From contig CM045761.1 of the NCBI GenBank assembly GCA_025200525.1, positions 39,812,190 to 39,876,189 on the forward strand: a DNA stretch of 64,000 nucleotides, written 5' to 3'. The notes beneath the pieces are model-generated. The model had not been told where the DNA came from. It did not search any database and was given only the letters and a program-made list of their open reading frames with translations. Positions 1-10,659 of this stretch are shown here, piece after piece. The translations under genes were made by a program, and so were the position numbers. Positions within the stretch are counted from its first letter, which is position 1. The number at the start of each line of letters is the position of its first letter. Source of the DNA: Camellia lanceoleosa. Taxonomy: Eukaryota > Streptophyta > Magnoliopsida > Ericales > Theaceae.

Positions 1-47
1 CTTTCTAGTCAATACTTCTTGTGAGTTGAATGGTGACATATCATATA

Positions 48-196
48 GGGACGTTTTGGTAAGTTGATAAAAAGATAATTTTTTGATTTTTTAATTTTTT
101 TAGATCACATCACTTCTTTATTTTTTTACAAAAAAAATTTAAAAATTACAAAAAAAATCAAAAAATTAATTTTTTACCAACTTTCCAAAAGACCAC
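48..196. mobile_element. Small MITE, PIF/Harbinger-like candidate
   Basis: The two ends are imperfect inverted repeats. The left end reads GGGACGTTTTGGTAAGTTG, and the right end, reverse-complemented, reads GTGGTCTTTTGGAAAGTTGG; the match continues through an AT-rich stem of about 40 bp. ATA flanks both sides (45-47 and 197-199). There is no coding sequence. The superfamily is inferred from the short flank repeat and the TTTTGG terminus shared with other MITEs in this window. Confidence 0.5.
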
Positions 197-200
197 ATAG

Positions 201-375
201 GGGACAATTTGAGAAGAAGCCAAAAAATCCAACTTTTTAGCTTTTTTACACCAAAAAAAAAAAAAAAATTACAAAAAAGTCAATTTGTTTAACACAAAAA
301 AAACCAAAAAAGTACAAAAAATAAAAAATAAAAAATTCAAAAAATTAATTTTTTACTAACTTCTCAAAACACCAC
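201..375. mobile_element. Second small MITE directly next to the first
   Basis: The left end GGGACAATTTGAGAAG and the reverse complement of the right end, GTGGTGTTTTGAGAAG, form an imperfect terminal inverted repeat with A/T-rich interior arms. It looks like a diverged relative of the element at 48-196. Being adjacent, the pair may be one insertion beside another. No coding capacity. Confidence 0.4.
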
Positions 376-1922
376 AGTACAACTATAAGCTGAAGATTGT
401 GTTGACTCAAATTAATTGACAAAGTTTACATATTGAGACAAGTCAATTGTGTTTTCACACACCAAGTGGCACGATATGGAAAAAAAAAGTCCCGAGGAAA
501 TAGTGATAAGAAATTATGCAGTCTTCGAAAGTGGCACAATATGGAAAAAAGAAGTCCCAAGTAAATACTGATCAGAAATTATACAGTCTTAGAAAGTTTG
601 TCATAAAATTTAGGGTAAATTAATATTACATTTTTGAGTTTTTTTAAAATACGAATTATTCTTTATAATTTTTAAAATTATATTATGATTATATTCTTTT
701 ATGTCAACTCGATTAACAATTTGTAATGATGTTAAAAATATATTTCAATTAATAATTTAGGTAATTTTATTATTATTTAGAAGAAGAATGAGAAATTTTA
801 TTTTTTTATTTATCGTATGAAATAAAAATTCTGACAATGGGATATTTTTAATTTTCAAAACTACAAAAGACAATTCGTATTTTAAGCAAATCTTAAAAAA
901 TGTATTTATAATTTACCTTAAAATTTATTTAGAAAGTAGATGTATCATAGAAATTGAACTTAGGTCCTATTTCAAAACTGAGTCAAAAAGTCAGTCCAAA
1001 AATCATTCGCTCTACTTTTTTACAAGTTTATTTGTAAAAAAAAAAAAAAAATCAAAGAAGTTACAAAAATGTCAACTATCAAACAAGTGAAAAAAATGGC
1101 ATCTTTATAATTTTTAATGGATAAAATTATCGATTTAATCTTTATAATTGTTCAGCATTTGATATCCAAATTATTTTAAGTTGTTCAAACTATTAAAGTC
1201 AAATGTGATTTAGTTTGTTTGGCATTGATGATCCGAATAAAATTTGAACACAGAAAAAGAAGAGTGCAAAAAAAGTTGTTGGGGTTGAGGAAGAGATCTT
1301 AGAAAGGGGGCTAGAGTGGCAACAGAAAGTTGGGGAAGAGCTTCCGGATGTAGTGGTGGCGGGGAAGAAGAAGCAAAAGAATTGACAAGAGATGGAAATG
1401 GCTAACCAAAGCCTTCTTGGTGCTGGAAAGAGGACGGTTGGGACTAGGGTCAAGGTTTGGTTATTTTGGTAATTAGCTTCAGAGGTAAAATTATATTAAA
1501 ATAAAAATAAATAAAACTTGGAGTACTCATTAAAATTTTTGAGGTATATTTAAAATATTTCGGCCTTGTTAGGTTTGTCTCTATTGAGAGATAATTTTGA
1601 AAAAAAATTTTAAAAATTTGTTTGGTTGAAAATTTTAAGAAAAAAAATTCAAAATTATTTTTCTCTCTGATACCCAGCAATCAATCGTTTTTTTCTCTCT
1701 CTTCCCTAATCATTTTCTTTCTCACATTCATCTATTCAACAATCAAAAAAAAAAAAAAAAAGATCATCCCGAACTCTAAAACTCAAACTATTTTCAAAAC
1801 ATATAACTAAATAAATTTTCAAATTTTATGAACTTTTTGAAAAAATTATTTTTTAAAATTGTTTCACGAATACAAACCAAACAAAGCTTCCATTGTTTCT
1901 AAGAATCTGATAATACATTTTG
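376..1922. other. AT-rich spacer without a recognisable gene
   Basis: I see only A/T homopolymer-rich DNA here. A short direct duplication occurs around 466-600: two copies of a segment containing GTGGCACRATATGGAAAAAA. The short open frames have low-complexity translations and no family resemblance. A purine-rich patch at about 1255-1450 has no clear coding signal. Confidence 0.6.
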
Positions 1923-2162
1923 GCCTTATTTGGGAAGTTGAATATTTTAGTTGGCTATTTGACTTTTTGACTATTTTAATCTGGCTAAAAAAATTATGTT
2001 TGGGAAGTTAGTTGGCTTTTTTTTGTAGTTGATGTGATGATTGTAAAAAAAAAAAAAATGAAATAATTATGAGGTGAATGTGATATTTTATTTTGTTAGC
2101 TATTTAAACCTATTTTGTCATTTGGTAGACTATTTTAATGCAATCATCTTCCCAAACAGTAT
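1923..2162. mobile_element. Degenerate MITE-like repeat
   Basis: The left end GGCCTTATTTGGGAAGTTG resembles the reverse complement of the right end, GATACTGTTTGGGAAGATG. The inside is AT-rich with the repeated word GACTTTTTGAC, which recurs in many MITE-like stretches of this window (about 4430, 45260, 54080). The ends are approximate and no convincing target duplication is visible. Confidence 0.4.
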
Positions 2163-3425
2163 CTGTTATATTTATAGACAATTTTATCCTTTTATGTTTA
2201 TGAACTATTTGGTATGGACTATATAAGTGCCTTTATTTAGATAAGTGTATTTATTTGAGTCATATTATCTCTTTATTTTTTTTTATATATATTTTTTATA
2301 AAAATTTAAAAGATATATATATTTATATAATTTTAAATATTTCTCAATTTTAATTTGTTCAATGAGAATTTTTGAATGAATAAAAAGAAATAGACGGTGG
2401 GCGGTCGGCCGCCGCCATCAACATAAGTCAAGCCATCGTCTCTTTTACTATTGGTCGCTTGAATATTCAATAGAGGTGATTCAATTATTAGATGACTTGT
2501 GGAACGTTTGCTAATTATATATTTTAGTTAAAAAATTTAAAAAAATTATTATAAATTATATATATATATATTTTATAATTTTTTTTATGAAAAGTCAAAA
2601 AGTTACTAAAATAATTTTTTTCTCAAATGAGGCCTTAAACTATCACTTAAGATCTATATAAAAAAAAAAAATTTAATTTCCAAACTTTAAATAACATTCT
2701 TTAAATAAGACTTGTTTTATTCTCTTTATTTCAAAATATTAGTGTCTTATTTTATTTTTTTATTGTCTTAAAATATTAATTCTTTTTAAAAAAATAAAGA
2801 TCTAAAATAACATAAATTTTTAATTTTGTTCTTTTTTTAAAAAAAAATTATTAATGTCTTTTTGAAGTGTAATAATTGTATTATGGAAAATTAATTTTAG
2901 AAAGTTAATATTTTTGAACTATAATAATTATATTACAAAAAGAAAAATGTTTGGAGTTCTAATTCGTGAACTTTAAAGTCAACTCTAATGAGTTGGCAGT
3001 GGATCCCATTTACTGTAAAGTGAAGTTTTGGTCTTAATTTTTTTTTTCTTGACATGTCATTAGTATGCTATTAGAGCATTCAAATTAATACTTTGAATCA
3101 TTATTGTTATAAAAAAAAAAATGAATTCATCAAAAAAAAATTAATATGTTAAGACGGTAATAGTTGTTATCAGACATTTAAAGACCTTGAACCGCAATGG
3201 GAGAGAGAGAATGTGTGTGGAGGACACGTCGATTTGATTTTTCAGAGGAAGTTGACAATAATATCACATCAACCATGGAAAACACCTCTATGAGATTGGT
3301 TAGTTTTGAGGTATGCTATGTTGTGATTTTTTTTGTTTTGATTCAAAAGAAATAGAACAAAGTAGGAAAGAAACAACAAAACAAAAATACAGGGGACATT
3401 ACACATGATGCCCCCACCATGTCTG
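2163..3425. other. AT-rich spacer without a recognisable gene
   Basis: There are no coding patterns, no RNA genes and no clear terminal repeats. One short GC-rich patch (about 2395-2440, with CGGTCGGCCGCCGCC) interrupts otherwise A/T-rich sequence. Confidence 0.55.
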
Positions 3426-3433
3426 CTATCAAC

Positions 3434-4250
3434 TAGGAATGGCAAAGGGACAGGGCGGGGTTAAGGATCACACTCTCTGTTCCCGATTCCTGACGGTGGA
3501 AATTCCTCCGTCCCCGGCCCTGATCCTTGACGAGGAACCTATATCCGCCCCCGCCCTCTAATGGGGATTGGGTTTCTTCGGCCAAAAAAAAAAAATAGAT
3601 CCAATAGATCTGTTCATCATCATCAACAACAACAACGTAGAGAGAGAGATATGTTCATCATTATCATACAAATCTGTTCATCATCATCACCATCACCATT
3701 AACAGATCTGATGAGCTCAAATGTTAAAAAAAAAATCAGATCTAACAGATCTGTTCATCATTATCATCATCATCAACAACAACATAGAAAGAGAGATATG
3801 TTCATCATCATCATCAACAACAACAACATATAGAGAGAGAGAGAGAGATCTGATTCTCAAATTTAATATATATATATATAACAAATCTCGAAAGAGAGAG
3901 AGAAAGAGAGAGAGGAAAAATTCTAGATCTAGGGCGAGAGCTGTGGTGGAGATCGGCCAAGCTTGGCCTTACTGCCGTTGGAGAAGAAAAAAAGTAAAAG
4001 GGTTGGTTTATATATATAGAGAGAGAGAGAGGGGGGTAAAATGACAATTTTACTTCGGGGAAATTCAAGGCCGGGGACGGGGATGGGCCGGGGCTTGAAC
4101 ACTGATCACCATCCCCGCCCTGAAACTGATCGGGAATTTAATTTCGAATACCATCTTCGTTCCTACGGGGGTATTTTTCAAGAAAAAATCATTCTAATCG
4201 GGGTCGGGAGATCGGGTCCCCGTCGGGCTGGGTTCAAATTGCCATCCCTA
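3434..4250. mobile_element. Non-autonomous hAT element with 8-bp target duplication
   Basis: The terminal inverted repeat TAGGAATGGCAA (3434-3445) matches TTGCCATCCCTA (4239-4250) with one difference. It is flanked by an 8-bp direct repeat, CTATCAAC (3426-3433) and CTATTAAC (4251-4258), with one mismatch; 8 bp is the size typical of hAT elements. The sub-terminal regions are GC-rich and inverted to each other. The centre is a low-complexity array built from GATCTGTTCATCATCATC-type words, AAC triplets and GA dinucleotides. Open frames across it encode only His/Arg/Glu-rich low-complexity peptides, so no transposase is present. Confidence 0.8.
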
Positions 4251-4258
4251 CTATTAAC

Positions 4259-4659
4259 AGACTTACAATGGCACTTGGTGGGTCATCAAAGTTGTGATAT
4301 TTTAACGATGTTGTTAAGATAAGATTCATGAATTTATGTTAAATAATTATGAAATATAAAAAGATATGATAAAATATAATTGGTAAGAAGCATGATTATG
4401 TAGTACCTTAAATCAACCAATAAGAGTTTGTTTGGAAAGTGAGTTGACTTTTTAGTTTTTTTACTTTTTTAACTTAGGGTTATAAAACCTCATTTGGAAT
4501 AGGCTTTTTTTATTTTTTTTGACTTTTTATAAGAGAAAAAATATAATGATTATAGGTTGAATGTGACATTTTATCCTATTAAATTAAAAAAACTTATTTT
4601 ATCTTTTTATGATTAAAATAATCCAAAACCCAACACAACCCAACCCAACCAAACCACAC
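4259..4659. other. AT-rich spacer with a degenerate MITE fragment
   Basis: From about 4425 the sequence resembles one half of the local MITE family (TTTGTTTGGAAAGTGAGTTG followed by repeated ACTTTTT words). I cannot find a matching right terminus. The tail, 4621-4659, is a CAACCC-rich simple stretch. Confidence 0.35.
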
Positions 4660-5165
4660 CACTACAACAAAATGCACTTTTGGTGACCACTTTTAGCGAC
4701 CAAAAAAAATTTAGTCGCCAAAAGTTATGGAATTGGTGACCAAAAATAATATTAGACGGCAAAAGTTAAATATTTAGCTGCTAATTTTTTTTAGTTGGGG
4801 AATATTGATTATTGGCGATTAAAAAAAAATTTAGTCACTAAAAATATCACAATTGGCAACTAAATTTTTTTTTTGTAACCGTATAGCTAGTTTTGACTAC
4901 TAAAATTGTTTAGTTTTGGCTACCAAAAGTATATTTTCAATGAAAAAGAATAATTTAGTAGCCGTATATTTAGTTTTAGCTACTAAAATTATTTAGTAGC
5001 CAAATGAAAAGGAAAAAATTATTTTTTATTTTTGGCGACCAAAATTTTGGTCGCCAAAAGTATATTTTCAGCGACAAAAGAATATTTTAGTCGCCAAAAA
5101 ATTAAAATATTTGAAGGGAGATTTCAAATTTTGTAGGGATTAAAAAATTAATTAGCGACTAAAAT
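4660..5165 (+). repeat. CACTA left terminus and sub-terminal repeats
   Basis: The sequence starts CACTACAAC and continues with many copies of a roughly 10-bp word, GCGACTAAAA or its complement TTTTAGTCGC, in both orientations. Such sub-terminal motifs are the binding sites of CACTA transposases in the known family. No gene is present. Confidence 0.65.
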
Positions 5166-5440
5166 ATTTGATTGCCAATTGTTACTACTCTGTCAGTCCT
5201 CTCCCATTTCACTCTCTCATCATCCCTCTTCTCTCTCTCTCTTTCTCTCACTCCATCACAGGCAACCCTCCTACCGGCCACTGTCCACCACTGTCGCACA
5301 CGAACACCCACCTCCTCACCGGCGACGGTACAACCCACCTCCCCACCAGCGACGATACCACCATCTCTCCACCAATGACGAATAACAGTAGCTACTTTGA
5401 TTTGTCTCTCCTCCAACGCACACCAATTATTTCCAGCCTC
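5166..5440. other. CT-rich, GC-richer segment between CACTA end and Helitron
   Basis: This is a pyrimidine-rich stretch with CCACCGGCGACG-like words. It is open in several frames on the plus strand (Ser/Thr/Pro-rich translations), the usual result of skewed composition. I do not recognise a protein. It could be a captured 5' leader or first exon. Confidence 0.3.
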
Positions 5441-5445
5441 TTCTC

Positions 5446-5482
<37 letters not shown>
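5441..5482. repeat. CT and TA microsatellite
   Basis: A run of CT dinucleotides grades into TA dinucleotides directly before a Helitron 5' end. Confidence 0.8.
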
Positions 5483-5483
<1 letters not shown>

Positions 5484-5869
5484 CTATATAATAAGGAAAG
5501 AAGGTTTTTGAATATTTGATGGGACTTTTGTTTATTTTTCAAAGTATGAACCGTTAGATTGGTTCAATCCCATGGTTGAAAATGTTTCCCTCACTTAGAC
5601 ATTTCAATGGTTCAAATTTTTTGAGTGAATATCAATGGTTGAGATCAGTTTTCCATTTAGCTTTTAGATTTTGACATATTTATATAGACATCTTCTCTGT
5701 CTCTCTCTCTCTCTCTCTCTCTCATTTTGATTTCAAAATTTGCTCAGCTTGAAACTTCAAATCACCGTGTGATCGTTTGAACATTGATTGCTTCTCTCTC
5801 TGATCTATTGAATATCGATTGTTTCTCTCTCAATATGCCATGAATGCCTTCCATCACAATCACCCAAGT
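5483..5869 (+). mobile_element. Helitron 5' end, copy 1 of a tandem pair
   Basis: It begins A|TCTATATAATAAGG, the TC start and AT-rich opening typical of plant Helitrons, followed by family sequence shared with 5870, 7511 and the minus-strand copy ending at 20670. It includes the word GAACCGTTAGATTGG and a CT run. The copy stops where copy 2 begins, 387 bp later. No Rep/helicase coding is present. Confidence 0.65.
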
Positions 5870-6086
5870 TCTATATAATAAGGAAAGAAGGTTTTTGAAT
5901 ATTTGATGGGACTTTTGTTTATTTGTCAAAGTATGAACCGTTAGATTGGCTCAATCCCATGGTTGAAAATGTTTCCCTCACTTGGACATTTCAATGGTTC
6001 AGATTTTTTGAGTGAATATCAATGGTTCAGATCAGTTTTCTATTTAGCTTTTAGATTTTCACATATTTACACAGACATCTTCTTTG

Positions 6087-6118
<32 letters not shown>

Positions 6119-6263
6119 ATTTTGATTTCAAAATTCGCTCAGCTTGAAACTTCAAATCACCGTGTGATCGTTTGAACATTGATTGCTTCTCTCTCTGATC
6201 TATTGAATATCAATTGTTTCTCTCTCAATATGCCATGAATGCCTTCCATCGCAATCACCCAAG
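5870..6263 (+). mobile_element. Helitron 5' end, copy 2 of a tandem pair
   Basis: It repeats the preceding 387 bp almost exactly from TCTATATAATAAGG to CACCCAAG, with a longer CT run. Sequence after 6263 (starting TAATTTTTCATTCC) is not found after copy 1, so copy 1 is probably a truncated or tandem-duplicated terminus. The base before this start is T rather than A, which favours tandem duplication over independent insertion. Confidence 0.6.
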
Positions 6264-7510
6264 TAATTTTTCATTCCATACCCTAATCTCAAAACCACAA
6301 AACCTTCTTTCTAGGGTTTTTTTTTTTTTTTTGAATCATGATTCTCTGTTTCGTGATCGGACTCACTGCTTTTGTCTTCGGCTTCGTCACTGTTTCGGGA
6401 TAGAGTTTGGGGATATAAATGTAGAAATGGTAAGCCTAAGATGGAAATAAAGATGGTGGGGTGCCCAATGGGGATCAGAAGAGGCACAATGTTATGGGTT
6501 TCATTGGAATTCAAACTGGGTTTGCATCGGTGGGACAGTGGTGATCGTTGCGGCGGACTTGGATACCATCAAATCAGCAAGGACTTCAAAGGGTATAGTC
6601 TTTCTTCAATTAAGTGTTTTTGTGTTTTGGGTCAGTGCGATATTGAACAATATTGATGTGCTCTTGGTTTCAAACCATGATGTATTAGTGTTACTTTGAT
6701 ATGGCTTGATGACAAGATAAAAATTATATAACTATATTTATCAAATTATCCTCAGGTTGTTTACGCCCAATTTTTGAAGGATTTGGTGCGTTAGTGTCTC
6801 CATTTTGTGATAAAGCCAAATCCTGTCAATCACTCTCTTGCAAAATAGGATACTAACCAAAGGAATATTTATGGCATCTATGCTTCTTTTTGTCTATGAA
6901 ATAGTGGTGGAGATCCTTTCACTTCTTAAACATAGGAGAAGAACTGATTAATGTAACTGGAAAGAGGAATCATGGTCTGTTACTATGCACATTGATCCTC
7001 GCAAAGTTTTTTTACAAGTCAACCGAAATAAAAAATAAAAAGCTAAGAAGCACAAACACATATACTTGGCACGACACGGACATGAAACTACCATGTTGAC
7101 TGAAAAATTCTCAAAAAATGTAAGACATAACACGTGGGAGACACGTGCAAAATATATAATTTTATATATTTATTATATATCTTCTATAAGGATAAATAAT
7201 TATTATATGTCATATATATGGATATTTAAGACACATATAGTAACTTTTAAAGTCTAAAGGAGGAGAATAAATATAATTTTATTCCAAGTTAGTTTATTTA
7301 AAATTTTAATGTATTTCATGTGTGTTGAAGTGTTGGGAAGTGTCCGACGAGTGTAGTGTGGTGAAGGACACAACACGTTTACCTTTTTAAAAGTATCCGT
7401 TCTTCTTAGATGAAAAGAGAAAAAGAAAGAAAAAAAGGTAAAAAAAAATCAATGAGCAATGTAGTGATTTCAATAGAATATATGTGAGTTCAATTTTGTT
7501 TCCCTAAAAA
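6264..7510 (+). other. Interior of Helitron-derived sequence, no recognised gene
   Basis: A GC-richer patch at 6370-6660 has open frames in plus orientation, for example a 94-residue frame containing [15 protein letters not shown] do not recognise it. It may be captured host DNA, as Helitrons often carry. The remainder is AT-rich with no gene signal. Confidence 0.35.
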
Positions 7511-8613
7511 TCTATATAATAAGGGAAGAAGGTTTTTGAATATTTGATGGGACTTTTGTTTATTTGTCAAAGTATGAACCGTTAGATTGGTTCAATCCCA
7601 TGGTTGAAAATGTTTCCCTCACTTGGACATTTCAATGGTTCAGATTTTTTGGGTGAATATCAATGGTTGAGATCAGTTTTCCATTTAGCTTTTAGATTTT
7701 CACATATTTACATAGACATCTTCTCTGTCTCTCTCTGTCTCTCTCTCTCTCTCTCTCATTTTGATTTCAAAATTTGAAGCTTCGCTCTCTCACACCTCTT
7801 CCTCTTCCTCTTCCTCTTCCTCTTCCCACCACATGTCTTCCTCTTTCCACCAAGCTTTCTCTCTCTGGTGGTGATTAGCTCCGATGGAATATAGCCTCGG
7901 TGGTGATATCCAGAATATAGCTCCATCTGCCTCAATCTCTGTCTCCTCTCTCCCTACACAGCTCCAAGGTAGAAAGCTATCCTCCATATTGTTTTTTGTT
8001 GTTTTTTTTAGGTGGTGTAAGAATCTAGGGTTTCCCCCCTCTTCTATTTCTAGAATATTGCTCCATCTGCCTCAATATCTTCTTCTATTTCTCCCCCTTC
8101 TATTTGGGTTTTGAAAATAGGGGTGGAAGTTGTAGTGATTAACCCTAATGAAATCTAGAAAACCCAATATGTTGTTTTAGTGATTAACCCCAATGAAATC
8201 CATAATCAATATGTTGTTTTAGTGATTAACCCTAATGAAATCCATAATTAGTATGTTGTTCTAGAACTGGGTATTATGAATTTCTTTTGTATACATAAAA
8301 TTGGTTTAAAGTTGTTTTTCTAGAAAGACATAATAGATATGGATATCTCAAGGAGATGAAAAGAAATTAGAAATCAAATTCTTTCTAGAAATTAAATGGA
8401 TTTCTAATTTCTAATAATTTGTCTTCCCAAAGTAAACGCAGAGAGATGGTGAAACTGTAAGTCTCTGTGGGTTTTAATTGTAAACTATTTTAATTGTTGT
8501 GGTTGGAGTGGTTGTGATTTCTGAAATGGGTTTGATGGGTTTTGATTTCTAATAATTTGAAATGGATTTGATGGGTTTAGTTAAATTTGTATGAAACAAT
8601 AATATTAGGAGTC
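7511..8613 (+). repeat. Left arm of a 1.1-kb inverted repeat (Helitron copy)
   Basis: This segment matches the reverse complement of 19524-20670 nearly throughout, including the Helitron TC start, the CT-rich block, a GAGGAA-type coding-like tract and the GATTAACCCTAATGAAATC repeats at 8130-8250. The two arms are 10.9 kb apart. A short frame (7790-7987, minus; the same peptide on plus at 20200-20391) is shared by both arms, but this follows from the duplication and is not evidence of a gene. Confidence 0.85.
8130..8260 (+). repeat. Short tandem repeat in the Helitron arm
   Basis: Three copies of about 48 bp contain GATTAACCCYAATGAAATC followed by CAATATGTTGTT. The other arm has the same tandem in inverted form at about 19930-20055. 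Confidence 0.7.
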
Positions 8614-9180
8614 AATAACTCAAAACACAAATATGAAACAACATTTGATGATAAAGAGGATTACATCTTATTGCAACCATGGTATTCTTCTTCCCATAAA
8701 ATTGTTGATTTGTAGGTATATGATTGATATCCTCTGTGGTATATGATTGATTCCCATAAACTATTTTGATTTGTAGGAAATTATCATCCATCATGCTTGC
8801 TATAGGTATGATTTGTAGGTATATGATTGAACACAATAAAAATACTTTTTATTTTTTATTTTTTTTGGTCATGTGTCATGTGTTAATGATGAAATAAAAT
8901 AAAAAAAAAATCATACCTACAAATTCATTTGATGAATGAATGTGTTAATAGTTAGGATTTGTATGGTCAAGTTAGACAACCATGGCTTTAAATCTTTTTA
9001 TAGTTTTTATGATATTTGAATATCATAAAAAAATCATACCTACTTTTTATTTTTATTCTGTTAATTGTTAGGATTTGAATCTTTTTCAGTTAATTGATTT
9101 TGAAATTCTGTTAATTGATTTTTTTTTCTTTTTCATGTTATCTCGTTACCTTTCTTTTGATACTATAAATTTTTCTTTTG
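8614..9180. other. AT-rich Helitron interior without a gene
   Basis: Repeated ATGATTTGTAGGTATATGATTGA-like words occur at 8710-8835, but no coding signal. A 20-bp inverted repeat is formed by ATGTTATCTCGTTACCTTTC (about 9138) and its near complement at 9226-9246. Confidence 0.4.
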
Positions 9181-9468
9181 TTCAACGCCAACTAGGTGTA
9201 GCATACCTAAGTGAAATCTGTATTAGAAAGGTAACGGGATAACATTAAATTTGAAACTCTTTTTAATTATTTGAAGCAGGTAATTTGGATTGGAGGGTGG
9301 TTGCATAACTGAAGACCTCAATCTTCTGGACACATCAGCAATACTGCACATGGAACCGAGTAATCGACTTGATTTTTATTTACCTAATTAGTTTTGTGTT
9401 CAGTATAGAAACATAAATTTACTGTTTTTTGATATTGTCAATTTCTTTTTGTGCTGCTGCTTCTTCTC
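9181..9468 (+). repeat. 288-bp direct duplication, copy 1, with exon-like core
   Basis: The segment is repeated at 10372-10659, 1,191 bp away, with few differences. Inside, 9284 onward reads open in plus frame after an AG (GAAGCAG), giving a peptide that contains GGCITEDLNLLDTSAILH. In this frame the two differences between copies inside that stretch are synonymous (CTG/TTG Leu, TTT/TTC Phe). I do not recognise the peptide. It could be a captured exon inside the Helitron. Confidence 0.7.
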
Positions 9469-9648
9469 TTATTGAGTTCTTCTCATATTGTCAATTTCTA
9501 AATGTAAATTTGTTCTCTTTTGTGATTTGTTAAGATTTTTATTGGCTTTGAACATGAATTTAGCCTATTTTCTAGCTTCTGAATGAATTTCAGTTTTTTC
9601 CACCTAATTCCCAAATCATAATATATTGATGAAGTGACACACAAGTGT

Positions 9649-9969
9649 GGCATCTCCAATGGTTATTGCCACATGGTACAAATGTCTTTTTTATTTTTAT
9701 TTTTAACCACCATATGATTCAACCTACACTGTACAATGTGTTTATCTATGTCTAAATGTAAATTCTGAAATTGGAAAAATAACAACTTTGTAAATTTTAG
9801 GCAAAATGTCAACTGATCAAATGTGCTAAAATTTGGCATCTTGCTACACTTGGTGCCCAAATATATTACAATGCCAAATTTTGGCACACCATTGGAGCGA
9901 TTCTTCTTCTATGCTCAAATCCCAAATTTTGGCTTTGGTATGAGGTTGTGCATACAATTGGAGATGCTC
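9649..9969. mobile_element. MITE with GCATCTCCAA-type ends, degenerate
   Basis: The left GGCATCTCCAATGG and the right end read in reverse, GAGCATCTCCAATTG, form a terminal inverted repeat of the same type as the intact element at 24317-24903. TTA follows the right end but the left flank is TGT, so no exact target duplication remains. An internal copy of the terminus (CCATTGGAGCGATTC at about 9890) suggests a nested or rearranged unit. Confidence 0.4.
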
Positions 9970-10371
9970 TTATTTGCATCATATTAAGAATGGAGAACGT
10001 TAGGAGATTATGGTAAGTTTTACATGGCCATCAGTGAAATTATTTTTTCCCATTAGTAGAACATATCAATGAAAACCATTTATTTTCCATGCCTCAATTG
10101 AAAGCACGGGTAGGAAGAGCTGAGTAGCTGAAATTGAAATTTGGTTCTTTGTTAGGCATATACTTCACATTCATCATTTCATGATATGTAAGCCTAACAA
10201 GACTAATCAACTCTGCTGTCAATTTGTCTGAGTAAAATATTTGTTTGATTTATCGATGTGTACTCCACAGGAAATGATGCACACGCAAATAAACAGTAGA
10301 GTTTTCGCTGACATCTAAATCATTTTGACCCTAGAATTAGTTTTAAGATTCCACCATTTGATTTGCATTTG

Positions 10372-10659
10372 TTTAACGCCAACCAGGTGTAGCATACCTA
10401 AGTGAAATCTGTATTAGAAAGGTAACGGGATAACATTAAATTTGAAACTCTTTTTAATTATTTGAAACAGGTAATTTGGATTGGAGGGTGGTTGCATAAC
10501 TGAAGACCTCAATCTTTTGGACACATCAGCAATACTGCACATGGAACCGAGTAATCGACTTGATTTCTATTTACCTAATTAGTTTTGTGTTCAGTATAGA
10601 AACATAAATTTATTGTTTTTTGATATTGTCAATTTCTTTTTGTGCTGCTGCTTCTTCTC
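10372..10659 (+). repeat. 288-bp direct duplication, copy 2
   Basis: This is the second copy of 9181-9468, ending at the same CTGCTGCTTCTTCTC word. The sequences on both sides differ from those around copy 1, so the duplication borders are sharp. Confidence 0.7.

Noticed and set aside
8610..8836. Hairpin or regulatory role for repeated TTTGTAGGTATATGATTGA words
   Set aside because: Irregular short repeats in AT-rich DNA with no consistent structure.
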